This document shows positions 12,801 to 25,500 of a DNA stretch of 64,000 nt, piece by piece. The notes beneath the pieces were generated by a model. It saw only the letters and a list, made by a program, of their open reading frames with translations. It was not told the DNA's origin and made no database searches. The DNA comes from Plazaster borealis. Lineage: Eukaryota; Echinodermata; Asteroidea; Forcipulatida; Labidiasteridae. Numbering within the stretch: position 1 is the stretch's first letter; the number at the start of each line of letters is the position of its first letter. The stretch lies in the NCBI GenBank assembly GCA_021014325.1, contig CM037467.1:2976001-3040000 (forward strand), in the 5' to 3' direction. Both the position numbers and the translations under genes were made by a program.

Positions 12801-13194
12801 ACACTGTAGCAAAACTGCCTCGTCTGTTTTAATTAAGAAAAAGGAAGGGCACCTCTTCGATAATGAACATTGTATTAGAACCTGGAACATCTCAAGGGGC
12901 ACCAAGGCAACAATGATCAAGGCAGGGCTTCAAATCAACACTGGACTGCAGGCCCGAGGCCAGTGAGTTGTTAACCATTGGGCCGGTAAACTCACGACCG
13001 GACAAGCCTGGTTGTCTTGTGTTTTTCAATTGAATAATAATACTTCACTGTGTAAATACCTTTTGTAAAGAATTTGGCTCTAGATGAGTCTGATAAATAT
13101 CTTTCAATTCAAGTATCAAGGTATGTACACATGTGTCAGACAAATGAGATAGAAGATCTTCTCTTAGACTCGAGTGCTTGGTTAACTCATTTTG

Positions 13195-13715
13195 ATTCTG
13201 GTCTTGTAAAATTAATTCTGGTCCAGTAAAAATGCGGGATTGTGGAATTCCCCCAAATTAGAGCCATGCAGGGTCATGGAGGCGAATGCCTCATCACCCT
13301 CTGTGAAGTGTGAGGCCTCCACAAGTTTTTAGCAAGGATTTGGTAAAAGGGTGTCCAAATTTGCTGGAAATTTAAAAACTAGGTGTCCGACTTGTTCACT
13401 AACAATTGACAGATATTCAGGGTGCCCAAATTTAAAACAGGGTGTACAAAAGACACCCAGACAACCCTCTGGATGGGCCTTCATTAGAATGTACAATTTG
13501 CGTACAGTTTATGAATTACATTGTATTGTTTATGTACTATCGGAAATTTCATCAACACAAGGGTTTGCCCTTAATTATTTTTATGACTAGCCAGCAGGAA
13601 CTTGTCATTTCACTAGTCCACCAGTTTTTTCACAGGTCCAATGTAAAATAGGGATGCTTTTCAACACTGAACTAGCCAGCTGGACCACTTGCAGAGATTT
13701 CCGACTGGTTCTCAG
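13195..13715. repeat. Cluster of repeats G (reverse) and D (forward)
   Basis: Repeat G is at 13195-13275 on the minus strand and repeat D at 13560-13715 on the plus strand. The stretch between has no recognised feature. Confidence 0.55.
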
Positions 13716-14107
13716 AATTTTCCACAGGCATTTGGACGGCAGCTGGAGAACCCAAAACACCACCAATTTGATAATTTTAACTCAACTAAATACGCAACGT
13801 ATCATTATGCATAGATAATTTTCAGTGACTTTATGTAAACATTTTATTTCAAGAACAAACAACGTCCTATGGTAATTGCATTGATTTATTGAGTACATTA
13901 CACTAGCCCTACATGTACCCTTTCCCATACTGGTGGCAGGACATAAGTGTTTTGTGTATGAAAAATTGACTTTTATCACAATTATGACATGTCTATGCGC
14001 AATTGCTGTTGCCCAACACTGGTTGTCATAAAAACAAAATAGAACAGACTATTTGTGTCACTTCTTGCCTCAGTTTGGTGACATTGTTTTAGAGGGAGGG
14101 TATACGT

Positions 14108-14440
14108 CTGGTACTCACTCTTAAAATTAATGGCAATAAAAACTACTTGGTTAGTTAGTACCTGGCAGCTTTCGATAGTATAAAGCATTTTGAGAATCAT
14201 TTCCTGTCGAAGTAATGCAGTTAAATATGGAAAAAGATATCAGTTTTTATCCCCCAAAATTTGAATCTGAGAGTAACGTTTCTCAGATTGTGTATTCCAA
14301 AATTACAGATTATTCTTCCTACATGGACATAACCGCTCCTCGGATTTTCAAAGATATCTCAAAAACGCGACCACCTTTTGAAATATATTTTCTCTTAACT
14401 CATAAATTTTGTAATAAATGTAATTAACTGGGGGTTTTTA
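14108..14440 (+). mobile_element. Truncated TTAA MITE copy
   Basis: Matches the interior of the MITE at 992-1351 (CTTGGTTAG, GGAAAAAGATATCA, CAAAATTTGAATCTGAGA, ATTCTTCC). The left end is missing and the right end is diverged. Confidence 0.65.
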
Positions 14441-16513
14441 ATATACCAATTTGTTAAAATTTCACCTCGGTAAAGTGACATGTGGGCCTATGTAAAAAAT
14501 ATTGCCCAACTGTTTTGAAACATGGAAATTGTAAGTTGATTGTACCTGCATATGATTAACATTATATCAGAAATAATATTTGTTCTTATACTTTTATACT
14601 CTGACTAATTTAAAAATACAATTTGGGAATAAGGGTATTTTTTAAGTGTTTATAAAAATATGTATTTTTTATTTTTTGCATGGTAGACGAACATTTAAGT
14701 AAATACTGCTTCAAATCAAATAACTGAACATATTATTCAAAACTTGACAAAATAAAACATAAAGTATAAGGAGAAATATAAAAACCATAATATAAAAAAG
14801 TACAATGTAGAAAGTGCACTCATAACACTGGACAAAGGGTTGTTTGTTGTCATGTATGATTATTTGATAAATAAATTGAAATGTTATTTAAGTAAAAAAC
14901 TAGTTTGATCACACACAAAGTAAAAAATATATAAAATATCAGAAAAAAATCTAAAATAAAACCAAATAACAAAGAGCACACTCCTAGTCCTACACTTATC
15001 AAATAAAACAGAAAAATCCACAACCATTGAATTGTGAACGAACATAAAACCTCAGGAACTAATCAGCAAAATTCATTGTGCAATTATTGTAGGCCAGTGT
15101 ACCCGTACGTTATGACATGTACAGTACATGTGTCAACAATGCAAAATGTCCATATGCCACAACCCTGACAATACACAAAGCACTGTGTTATTTGACATCT
15201 GCTCCCAATAAAAAAAACACCACAAAGAAATCAGACAATGGCCAACACAAAAAACCCACGACAAGCCTGTCTGTAAAACCAGCAATTATTACGAACTCGC
15301 ACAATGTGACTTATAGTCCAGTATTGTGTGGTAAACTCAGAACAATTTTACAAAAAACTGTGTGTTTGAAAGGGGAAAAGAACAACGCTGATGCCCGTAC
15401 ACTACGGCAGAGCCAACCGAACAAAGCGCCGTCAAAACTACACACACGGCCCCAGCCGTTCATGTCAAATCCACGCTGTGAAAATATCCCCGACTCTGCA
15501 GCAGTGTGATCCTTTATTGGCAATCACTGAAACACAACAAAATCTAACCCTGATTTCCCGCAATCTACGCGGCTGATATATGTTCTTGATGAAGAAAACC
15601 ATGAAGGTAAGTATATTCAATACACTCATGATGAGCATAAACATAACATAATCATCATCAGTGATATTATTACTTGCAATGTCAAATTAAAAATAAATAA
15701 CACGTGCGCTTATAAATTATGTTAATAATTTTAATAAGACCAAAACGTACTAATTACAATTCGGTCTACTTACCCAAAAGTCCTCCGTGAAGTTTGCAAA
15801 TGAGATGCAGACTTGATGATGGGTAGAAATAATAAGGCGTTCTCCTAACTGTTGATTGTCTTATTCCCTCCAACCTGGGAGTTTAGCCTGGGAATCACCA
15901 AGGAAAAAAATAGTCTAAGAATTGCTTGAAAGATCCAGGGGCCCCAGCGACCGAGCCACGGCGGCCCTGCTCAGGCCCTGTTTTTCATAAATCCGACTCA
16001 CAATAATCCACGTGCCACGGTCAATAAATTATGCTAATTACTAACATTATTAGATCATTAATTCCGGCCCCATTTTGTCTTCAGAATATCGCGAGTCAGT
16101 TGATAATAACGGCGGAAACTTCTGCTTCTCAGCACACGGTGAAATTGGCGAGGAAAAGCGGTGGAAAATGGGAGCGTGGTGTTCGATTACAAGTAATGCG
16201 TGGATTGTCTTGTACAATATGTTAATGTCATATTACGTATGCGGAATGACCAACACGTTACGACCGCTATAGTAATACGCTAAATATTTAAGTAGGACTA
16301 ATTAGTCCAAGAAGACTTACAAATCCAGTCATAAATTGTTCCAGTAACTTCAAAAGTAAAATAATAGCTGTGAATATAACACGAGTTCCTATTGTTCGAA
16401 TTAATTTTGAGGGGTACCGTTATTTATTATTTTATGTTAAAATATAGCAGCGGAGGAATATCATAAATTATTTATATGCAAATGAAAACGATACATATTC
16501 ATTGTAAACCAAG
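14441..16513. other. Intergenic region upstream of VPS41
   Basis: AT-rich to about 15000, then more GC-balanced. A short frame MFLMKKTMK ends at a good donor (AAG|GTAAGT) at 15606 on the plus strand, but no following exon was found. The VPS41 promoter should lie in the last few hundred bases; no TATA box was identified with confidence. Confidence 0.4.
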
Positions 16514-19500
16514 ATGGCGGAGTCCAGTGAACATTCAGCGCTGCCAGTGGAAGAACTGGAGGTAAACAGACATGTCATTTGTTTTTTTCTGCTGTAGTTT
16601 GTCTGTCGATGAATACGTTTGTTGGTTCACTGTAGTTTCTGACAATAATTTAGCAAGTTTGATGCTCTATGAATTGTCCGTAAGGTTTAAAACGGAAATA
16701 GAAAGCGACGACCTGTGGTGACTTTTTGTGTGTGTGGGGTGACACTCCGTTCAGTATCAATATCATTATCACTATCAGTTCACACACACAGATTTACAAC
16801 AACACAAGAAAGTCTGTGGCAGAGATTTATTTGTGCATGTAACTCTGTGGATAACACTTGATTTATTGTGTTATTTGCATGCTGGAATGTTTAAGGAAGA
16901 GATACGGGCCTAGTGGTTAACACATGAGGTGATGTGATTAATGTATTCTATGTTCTTGAATTGATTGAACTAAGATATGAAGAGAAAGGTTGTAACTTTT
17001 TCTTGCTATGAAAAGTCAAGCATCAAGATTGGCGTGCCATAAAAAAAAAGGTTTAACAAGATCCTTGAGAGGTTGAGGAGGGATCCTGGTTTGAATTCCC
17101 TCTATGTCAGACTGCTCTCTGCTCTCTTGAAAATAACTCAATTGTGGTCATTCGGCTAAAATTCCGCACCACTTTATCTCCCTTAATTTTGGTCAAATTA
17201 TATCCTCTACCTGTCCAGAAGGGTTGACAGAATGTATACAGAGAGGCACAGACACTTTGAACTATTATACCAAATTATTTTCGGGTCTATGGTTGTCTTG
17301 ATAACGCTGCTCGCTACACTCCATTTTAGTTCCTTTGGGCATGAGTGTGCGAGAGTTCCGTCTGCGCGATGAAATGTGCACTTGAATATTCCTGTTAAAA
17401 GGTCAAAATTTAGCTTCCAGCTACCAATTCCTCAGGAGGAATATTATAAAAAGGGAAATAAAGTTCAACATCCATTACAAAAATAAAAATAAAACCCTTG
17501 ACATTTTTCCTGGTCATTCCATTGATTTCACACTTCATTACAAATGCAATTCTTTGAATGGAAAAAAATACCAAATTCAACCTACCAAATTTGACCGATC
17601 ATCAAAATAATCATTAGTCCTAAACTGTCTAGGTAGTAATGTGCTGAGCTAAATTTGGGGTAAATCCAAGTTATTTACTAGTACGCTCTAAAAAAGAATC
17701 TTTTCATGTTTATCTTGATCATCCAATAACATAACAGGAAGAATCAGAAAATGACGATGAAGGGATCGAGAGCGAATCAGATGATGAAGGTGACAGCATC
17801 GAGTCTGAAGAACCTAAATTGAAATATGAGAGAATACGCAACACTTTGGAGGACATCCTAAGCAAGGACGCTGCAAGCTGTATGGCCGTACATACCAAGG
17901 TGATGCCAGGGGTCCCATATCAAGTCCCGAAACCACCTCCCCCCACAAACCATTTCCCCCACACCCAACCCAAGCCACCTCCGATCCCCACACCCAATCA
18001 AAATCTAACACCCAACCCGTATCCCACACCCAACCCAGAGCTGTGTATTGAGAGATTTGCGATATGGAGGGACCAGATTTCTTTGCTGGACACCGTTTTC
18101 GTTCCAAATGTAGCACAACCCAATGTGCAGTCTAGTCTGGCACCCGGCGTGCACACATGCGTTTTTTGGACAGAAAATTGCTTCTTCTTGCAAGCTGTCG
18201 CAACTCTATAAACATACAGCTCTGACCCAACCCAAACCACATCCCCACACCCAACCCAAACCTCATCCCACACACCCAACCCAAACCACTATCCACACAC
18301 CCAAAGCAAACCACCTCCACCACTTAACCCATGTCCTCACACCCAACCCCCCCCCCCCCCACACTCATAAGTGATCTTGTACCTAGACTCAGAATCTGAT
18401 ACGTTTCTTATCTCTTGCTGATAGTTTATGGCAGTGGGGACACACTGGGGCATGGTGCATGTACTTGATCTCCAAGGTAACAACATAGAGGGCAAGGAAT
18501 TTGCCAAGGTAAGGTTGAATATCATTCAGGCTTTAGGGCCACATTTCATAGAGATTCTAAGCAGGAAAATGGTTGGCTAATAGTAGTTTCTGTGTACTGT
18601 GTAGATGCATTTACCACATGATACCATAAGTGCTGGCTGGCATAGTTTATCTATCATTCAAAATCACAATGGACGATATTGAATGGTCAGACAGTAGAAG
18701 GCTTGAGGTCAGACAGTAGGAGGGTTGACTATGTACTGTGTAGATGCATTCACCACATGATATCATATTGCGGGCAGGCGTAGTGCATCCATCATTCAAA
18801 ACCACTGTGGATGATATCACACATCGATGTAATGGTAAAACCTACATAATATATATTTTTCCCTATGCAATCATTACATAATTGTTACCTTGATTTTTTC
18901 CAATTACAGCACAGTACAACAGTGAACCAGATTAGCTTAGACAGCAACGGCGATTACCTGTCCAGTTGTTCCGACGATGGACGAGTAAGTTAGAGATTTA
19001 AGAGATTCAGAACTTATTGGTTGTTGAGTAGTCAGGGCCAAATTTCATAGAGCTGCTTAAGCACAAAAACTAGCTAAGCACAACAAAATTATGCTTACCA
19101 GAGTAAGGTTACCAGCCAAACTACCATGTCACATGTACAATTTGTGACTGGTATCTTGCTCATGTCTGCTAAGCAAAACATTTTTAAGCAATATTTTTGC
19201 TTAAAGGCACTGTACACATTTTGTAATTACTCAAAATATATATTAGCATAAAAACTGACTTGGTAACGACCAACAGAGAGCTGTTGATAGTATAAAACAT
19301 TGTGAGAAACGACTCCCTCTGAAGTAACGTAGTTTTTGAGAAAGAGGTAATTTCTCACTAAAATAATAAAAATTTCTTGCAAGAAGTTTTTATTCCTATC
19401 TGAAAGTACACAAATTTGTACAACAAGGGTGTTTTTTCTTTCATCATTTTTCTTGCAACTTCGATGACCAATTGAGCCCAAATTTTCACAGGCTTGTTAT

Positions 19501-22500
19501 TTTATGCATATGTTGGGATACACCAAGTGAGAACACTGGTCTTTGACAATTTCCAAACGTGTACGATGCCTTTAAGCAGCTCTATGAAATTGGGCCCTGG
19601 TCAGAACTCAGTCAAGGTCTATATCAACCAAACAATTTTTCAAAGAATGATCACTATTATATATATTTATTTAAAGTAGATTGTTTGCTTTGTCTTAAAA
19701 ATAATCTTTTCTGTGTTTTTGTTTTTTGTGTCTGTTAAGGTTGCAATCACTGGTCTGTATGAAGATGAGTTCAATCAGATTCAATCGTTTGATTGTCCAG
19801 TTAAGGTAAAATATTAAAAATGTGTCTGGAATAACCTTAAGTTTGGCCCGGGTCTTTGCCTGGTGCCCCGTAGTATTCAAATACGTTTGTGGTGTAATGC
19901 TTGGCTAAAGTCTATAGTGAAAAACTTGGAGGCAGGGGTTGGGAGGGGCGCTTCAGATTTATTCGTGGTGTGTCGTAGCCGAACGGTCAAGCGCACTGGA
20001 CTCAAGCTCTGGTGTTTCTGATCAGCAGAGTGTGGGTTCGAGTCCTGGTTTTGACACTTGTGTCCTTAAGCACAACACTTACCCATTATTAAAAACTTGG
20101 AGGCAGGGGTTGGGAGGGGCGCTTCAGATTTATTCGTGGTGTGTCGTAGCCGAACGGTCAAGCGCACTGGACTCAAGCTCTGGTGTTTCTGATCAGCAGA
20201 GTGTGGGTTCGAGTCCTGGTTTTGACACTTGTGTCCTTAAGCACAACACTTACCCATTATTTCTTCTTCCTTTTTCCTTCTGACGTGTAATGCATGTTAA
20301 AGAACCCAGTTACACTTTTCGCAAAGAAAAAGGGTTTGCGCCGGTGTTTCTGGCAGTGGCTGCTGAATGCGCTGCAGCACCTTGTAAACCATTAGAAGGT
20401 GCCACATAAATGGGTCTCATAATTCAATATATAGCTATGCTTATCCTGTTGAAAAACAAACAATGAGCACTTTGATACGCCCCTAGGGTTGTGATAAAGC
20501 GCTATATAAGAACCCAGTATTATTTTTATCATCATTTTGATGGTGAATTTACTTTCTTTACTTTTTAGTCGCTGGCTTTAGATCCAAGGTTTTCAAGACA
20601 AAATAGCGGAAGGCAGTTTGTAACTGGGAGTGATAAAGTGAGTTTGTAAAATACCAGGTCCAAAACCTGGAGGGCTATAGCCTTGGTTCCAAACTGGTAC
20701 ATAATATTAGTAGGATAACTTTGCCTCTTGGAGAATGCGATATTGTAAGGGTTGTGTAAACACATCTTGTACAAGAAATTTCACTTTTGAAAAGATTGTT
20801 TGAGTTGTAAAAACACTGGTTCATTTCAGAACCACCACAACTGACAGGAGATTTCTTGTACATTGTGTTACCGCAAACCTTACTAAATTACGTACTGTTG
20901 GTTACAATCTAAACTTCACTGATCTGCGGTGTTTTATATTGTGCAACTGTGCATTTCATGGCCGAGCGGTCTAGTCAGACTCAGGGGGCATGCAACTTTT
21001 CAGCTGATCAGGTGATTTTCTTGTCTTTGGTTTCTCAGCAGTGCCATTGAAAATTGTACAGACACAGTACAAAGTCTTGCTGTGCCTGGCATTTTGCTCT
21101 TTTTTGGCAACCAACGCATCAGTGTGGGCATACCCACCCATCCTTGTGGGGTCCAAAACACAACAGAACAATGGATCCCACAAGGGATTCTTTGTAAAAC
21201 TTGTACCCCACAGGGGAATTCTACAGAAAAGGGAATAATAGAACAACAATAGCAGGACCCCACAAGTCGCCAGCTGTGAGGGTGTGTGCATGGCTGCTTC
21301 CGAGTGCTTCTGCCGTAGGTGCGGAAGAAGCCACGCTTTTCCACACACACTGGGCCTGGATGCTTGGTTTGTTTACATTGTATACCCACTATGAGTCACG
21401 TGACTCGGGTTGATTGTGTGTATTGCTTCGTCCTTTGGTCGATGCATTTTAAAGAAACCCTGTACACTTTTCGTTAAGAGAATGGGTTTGCCGTGGTATT
21501 CCTTGCATGGTTGGCTGCAGATTGCACCTTGTAAACCCTTACAAGGCGCTAAATAAGTTGGTCTCATATTTCAAGTTTACCTGTCGTGAACAAATGAGCG
21601 CTTTGAGACGCTGGTAGATGAAGCTCTAAACAATTGCGAGTATTACAGTCCATGTGAGTATTATAATCAATAGGTGTAACCTGTTTTGGTTTTCGTTGTC
21701 TCAGCTTACCTTACACGAAAGAGGCTTCTTCAATCGAAGCAAGTCAACCATTCTCCACCAGGGGGAGGGGCCAATCCGCACCGTCAAATGGAAGGGCTGC
21801 TTCGTTGCCTGGGCAAATGATTTGGTAAGGAATTGACTAATCGCCTTTGAGCGCCAAGCCATTTGCTCTATAAACTTAAACAGTATCTGGAACAAATGCA
21901 AACAATAGTTACTGGCTTGACATTTCGACCCTAGTAGATACTTTTTTGAAGGCTAAATGACAACTCAATACACATTAACAGGTATAAGGGTGTAAGAGAA
22001 GCAGTCAAGTGGAAATACATATATATATATAGAGAGAGAGGCAGAAAGCACACAGAGAAAGTAGGGGATTAACAATGAAGGAGACAAATGGGGGGTTAGA
22101 GGGAAGGGGCTGGTTGTACCACAAGAGGTTGGAAATACAAAAGACAAAATCAAAGGTGGGAAGAGGGAGAAAAAGTAATTAATTAGTGAATGAGACAGAC
22201 TAAAAAGGGGGATATCTGTGGAAAAAGGAGAAGGCAAAGACAAAAAGTTAATAGTCATTTCCTTCTTGGATGTTCAGACCATGGGGTTGAATGGTCTGGA
22301 GGTGCCTTATCCACAGTTTCTCCCTACTCAGATGAACAGTCTTTCTGGTTACCTAGTGCCTCAATGCCTGTAAAATCATGTCAGAAATGGAGTGATAACT
22401 GAATGTTCATAGAAAGGTAGGTGGTTACAGTTGGGCAGATAAGGATTAACTAATGGGCTATATCTCCTCCCAACTTATTGCCCCCTAATTTTGTTGTGAT

Positions 22501-25500
22501 GGCAGGGAGTTAAGGTTTACGACCTATCATCAAAGCGTCGCATCACGTTCATCAAACGAGACCACGATGAGACGTTACGTCCCGAGATCTATCCGTGTCA
22601 ACTCTGCTGGAAAGACAACGTCACGTTACTAGTCGGCTGGGCTAATACGGTCAAAGTAAGTCTATCGTAAAGAAACGATTGAGGGGTTTTTGAAAGACGA
22701 GGGATAGGATGGGTAAACAAAAATTAATTGGTTAAAAAAGTTCTTACCAGTACCAATCCTCCAGAGAAATATTTTAAACTCAAACAGTGTTCCCAAAATC
22801 ACCAGCGCTTACTTTGATATAAAATAAGCAGATGTATGTTCGGAATTTCATCTTTGAGAGGGCAAGGCCATTTTCATTTTGCAAAGGGCACTTTCATTGG
22901 AAAATCTTATAAAGTCTATGGGAAACTTTTGAAGGGGAACCAAGGCCAAGACCAGGGGCAACAGAGGCCATGGCCTTCGTGGCCCCATGGCCTTCGTGGC
23001 CCCATGGCCTTCGTGGCCTTCATGTAATTCCAGGCTTGCAGGTATATGACTGCACATAAAATCCCTGACAGTACACAAATATCACCATATACAACATGTG
23101 CAGTTGAAAGGTTTCAAATATTTGGTCAGCTGGCTGGAAAATGGCACCAAGAGTTTGGAGGACTAATTTATGAAATGCAGTTCTTGCATGGCTTGAAATA
23201 CCCATTGGACCACTGGAGAGCTGGCCAAACTCCAATATGTTGGGGGCCAGTAACCCCAAAACCGATTATAGTCCCACAGTCTGCAGTTGAATGGTTTCAA
23301 ATGGTTGGTCAACTCGCTTGAAAATTTCACCAAGAGTAGGAGGGTTTAAATATCGCACCAGGTAAAGAACCAGTATGGTTATAATCATTCAGTTCACCAA
23401 AATGGAGCGTTGGTGGCTTACGCTCTGAAACGTACTTTATGTCAAATTGCAGATTTGTGTTGTGAAGGAACGTCGCCAGCTGGAAGGAAAAGATATGCCC
23501 AACAGATATGTGGAAATAGGTAAGCAGAATAAAAAAATATATAAACTATTTATTTATTTTGTCTTATTTACCCAGGGTAGCCTCATCAGTTGTTAATGAA
23601 CTGTGCTCCCTGGGGGCCCTGGATACATACAATACAAATACACAAGAATAAAATACAAAAGCAGCTAAGAATTACCTACAAGAACACATAGAGTCCTAAG
23701 ACGTTCATAATGAGGCCTAGAAGTAAAAACAAACAAAAACAACACACCCAATCACAAAAAGAGGCATTCGGAAGGAACAAGAACAAGTTAAAAAGTGTGC
23801 TGAGACAAAGAACCAAAAGTGTATTAAAAAATATATAAAAAAAGCCTGACATTATAGAGGGTTTGAACAAAGGGGATTGTTTAAAAGACAAAAGGCATTA
23901 TATAATTTTTTTTTTTTTTTTAAATATGATTGAAAACTAAACTGCTGTTTATGTTGATGTATCTCAGTCAGCTCGTTTACAACGGATTTCTACGTCTGTG
24001 GCTTAGCTCCGATGAACAGTGACATCGTTGTGATTGCGTACATCACCAAGGAGATCACAGAATGGGATGAGGTATGTTTCTACCACTTACATAGCGGTCT
24101 CCCAAAAGTGGTCCGCTGGTCAAATGGTAGTTGAAACACCTGATGACCAGTCAGAATTCTATCCGTGCGATCCGGCTGGCGAGTTCAGGGCCAATTTCAT
24201 AAAGCCTATAAGCAAACAAAGCTTGCTAAGCCCAGAAAAATCATGCTCAGCAGAGAGAGTTTACCAGCAAAAGTGCCATAACGTTTACATTGTTGTGACT
24301 GGTACCCCACTCATTTTTTCGCTTAGCAAAGAAGTTTGCTATTAAAGTGTCAGTTAAAGTTAAAGGAAAAGAAGTCTGGTACCATCGAACATTGCTTAAC
24401 ACATGTTATGTATACAGGGAATATGACATGCAAAATACAGATATAATTTGGTAAGCTTTGATAGCAGTATAACCTTTGACCTTTTTGGTTCTCTGACCTT
24501 TTGACCTTTCCAATTTCAGGACACTGAGGAAAGTGATGGTGCCTGGCGCCCCCAGCTAAAAATCATTACCCCACTGGTTGATGACTACCAACTGGTATCC
24601 AGCGATGCGCTATCCATACGCGGCTTTCAGGATTACCGCCCAAGTGATTACCATCTAGGTAAGTGGTCTGGGCACCATTTCACATGAGTACCAGTGATTT
24701 TTGTCAGCACCTTGAGTTTTCGCAAATGATTTGTCTTTCACTGTTTTTTTTCTTTTCGGTAGCACATCTCGAAGGGGAGGGTGTATTCTACATCGTTAGT
24801 CCGAAGGACATCGTTCTGGCTCGGAAACGGGATATGGACGACCACATCTCATGGCTGATAGAAAATGAGAAGTTTGAGGTAAGCGGCAAAACTTCTATGT
24901 CGAGTGGTGTCCTCGGCCAATGATGTCGCGAGGGAAGTGTCCCCAGATTTCCCTGTCCTTCATGCAAGTAGATATTTCAACTGTTTTCACAAAGCCAGTG
25001 TCCCTGCTCAGTATGTCCATAAAACAAAACAAAAAATTTAGCCCGCCTTGGAGTAAATGGCGGAGATTCCAATCACAACCCAAGAAAAATCAAACAACAT
25101 GAATTTCCCAAGATTTGTTGTTTCCTTGTTCCAGGAAGCTCTAGCTGAGACCAAGGCCCATGCTAAGGTCCTTCAGAGACACAAGGTCCTGGATACAGGG
25201 ATGGCATTCCTGAACTATCTCATCAACGACGGAGAATTTGAAAAGGCGGCGAGGTAGGTTGACCAAAATATGTAAAGTAAAGTCTGTCCCGAGCCACTAT
25301 GGCTCATCAGGCCGGTGTTTATACCCGGTTTCCTTGGCAACTGAGAATATTTCTATTCCCCCTGGACAGGATGCCAGTCCATCGGAGGTTACTCCCCGGC
25401 TCTCGCCGGTGCACATTTGTACTCCTGGGTGAAGAGAAGCAATAATGGTTAAGTGTCTTGCTCAAGGATACAAGTGTCAAGACCGGGACTCGAACCCACA

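Noticed and set aside
15117..15509. 130-codon frame upstream of VPS41
   Set aside because: Composition is Thr/Asn/Lys-rich and unstructured, a frame on the other strand is equally long, and no domain or splice context supports it.
17819..18211. A separate Pro-rich gene in VPS41 intron 2
   Set aside because: Its start lies inside VPS41 exon 2 in the same frame; the rest is intron read-through of a CCCAACCC tract.
19939..20283. A 114-residue protein with two identical halves
   Set aside because: The repeat comes from an exact DNA tandem duplication of a SINE head and not from a protein domain.
21964..22258. 97-codon minus-strand frame rich in Ser/Phe/Leu/Pro
   Set aside because: It is the translation of the GA-rich part of repeat J.
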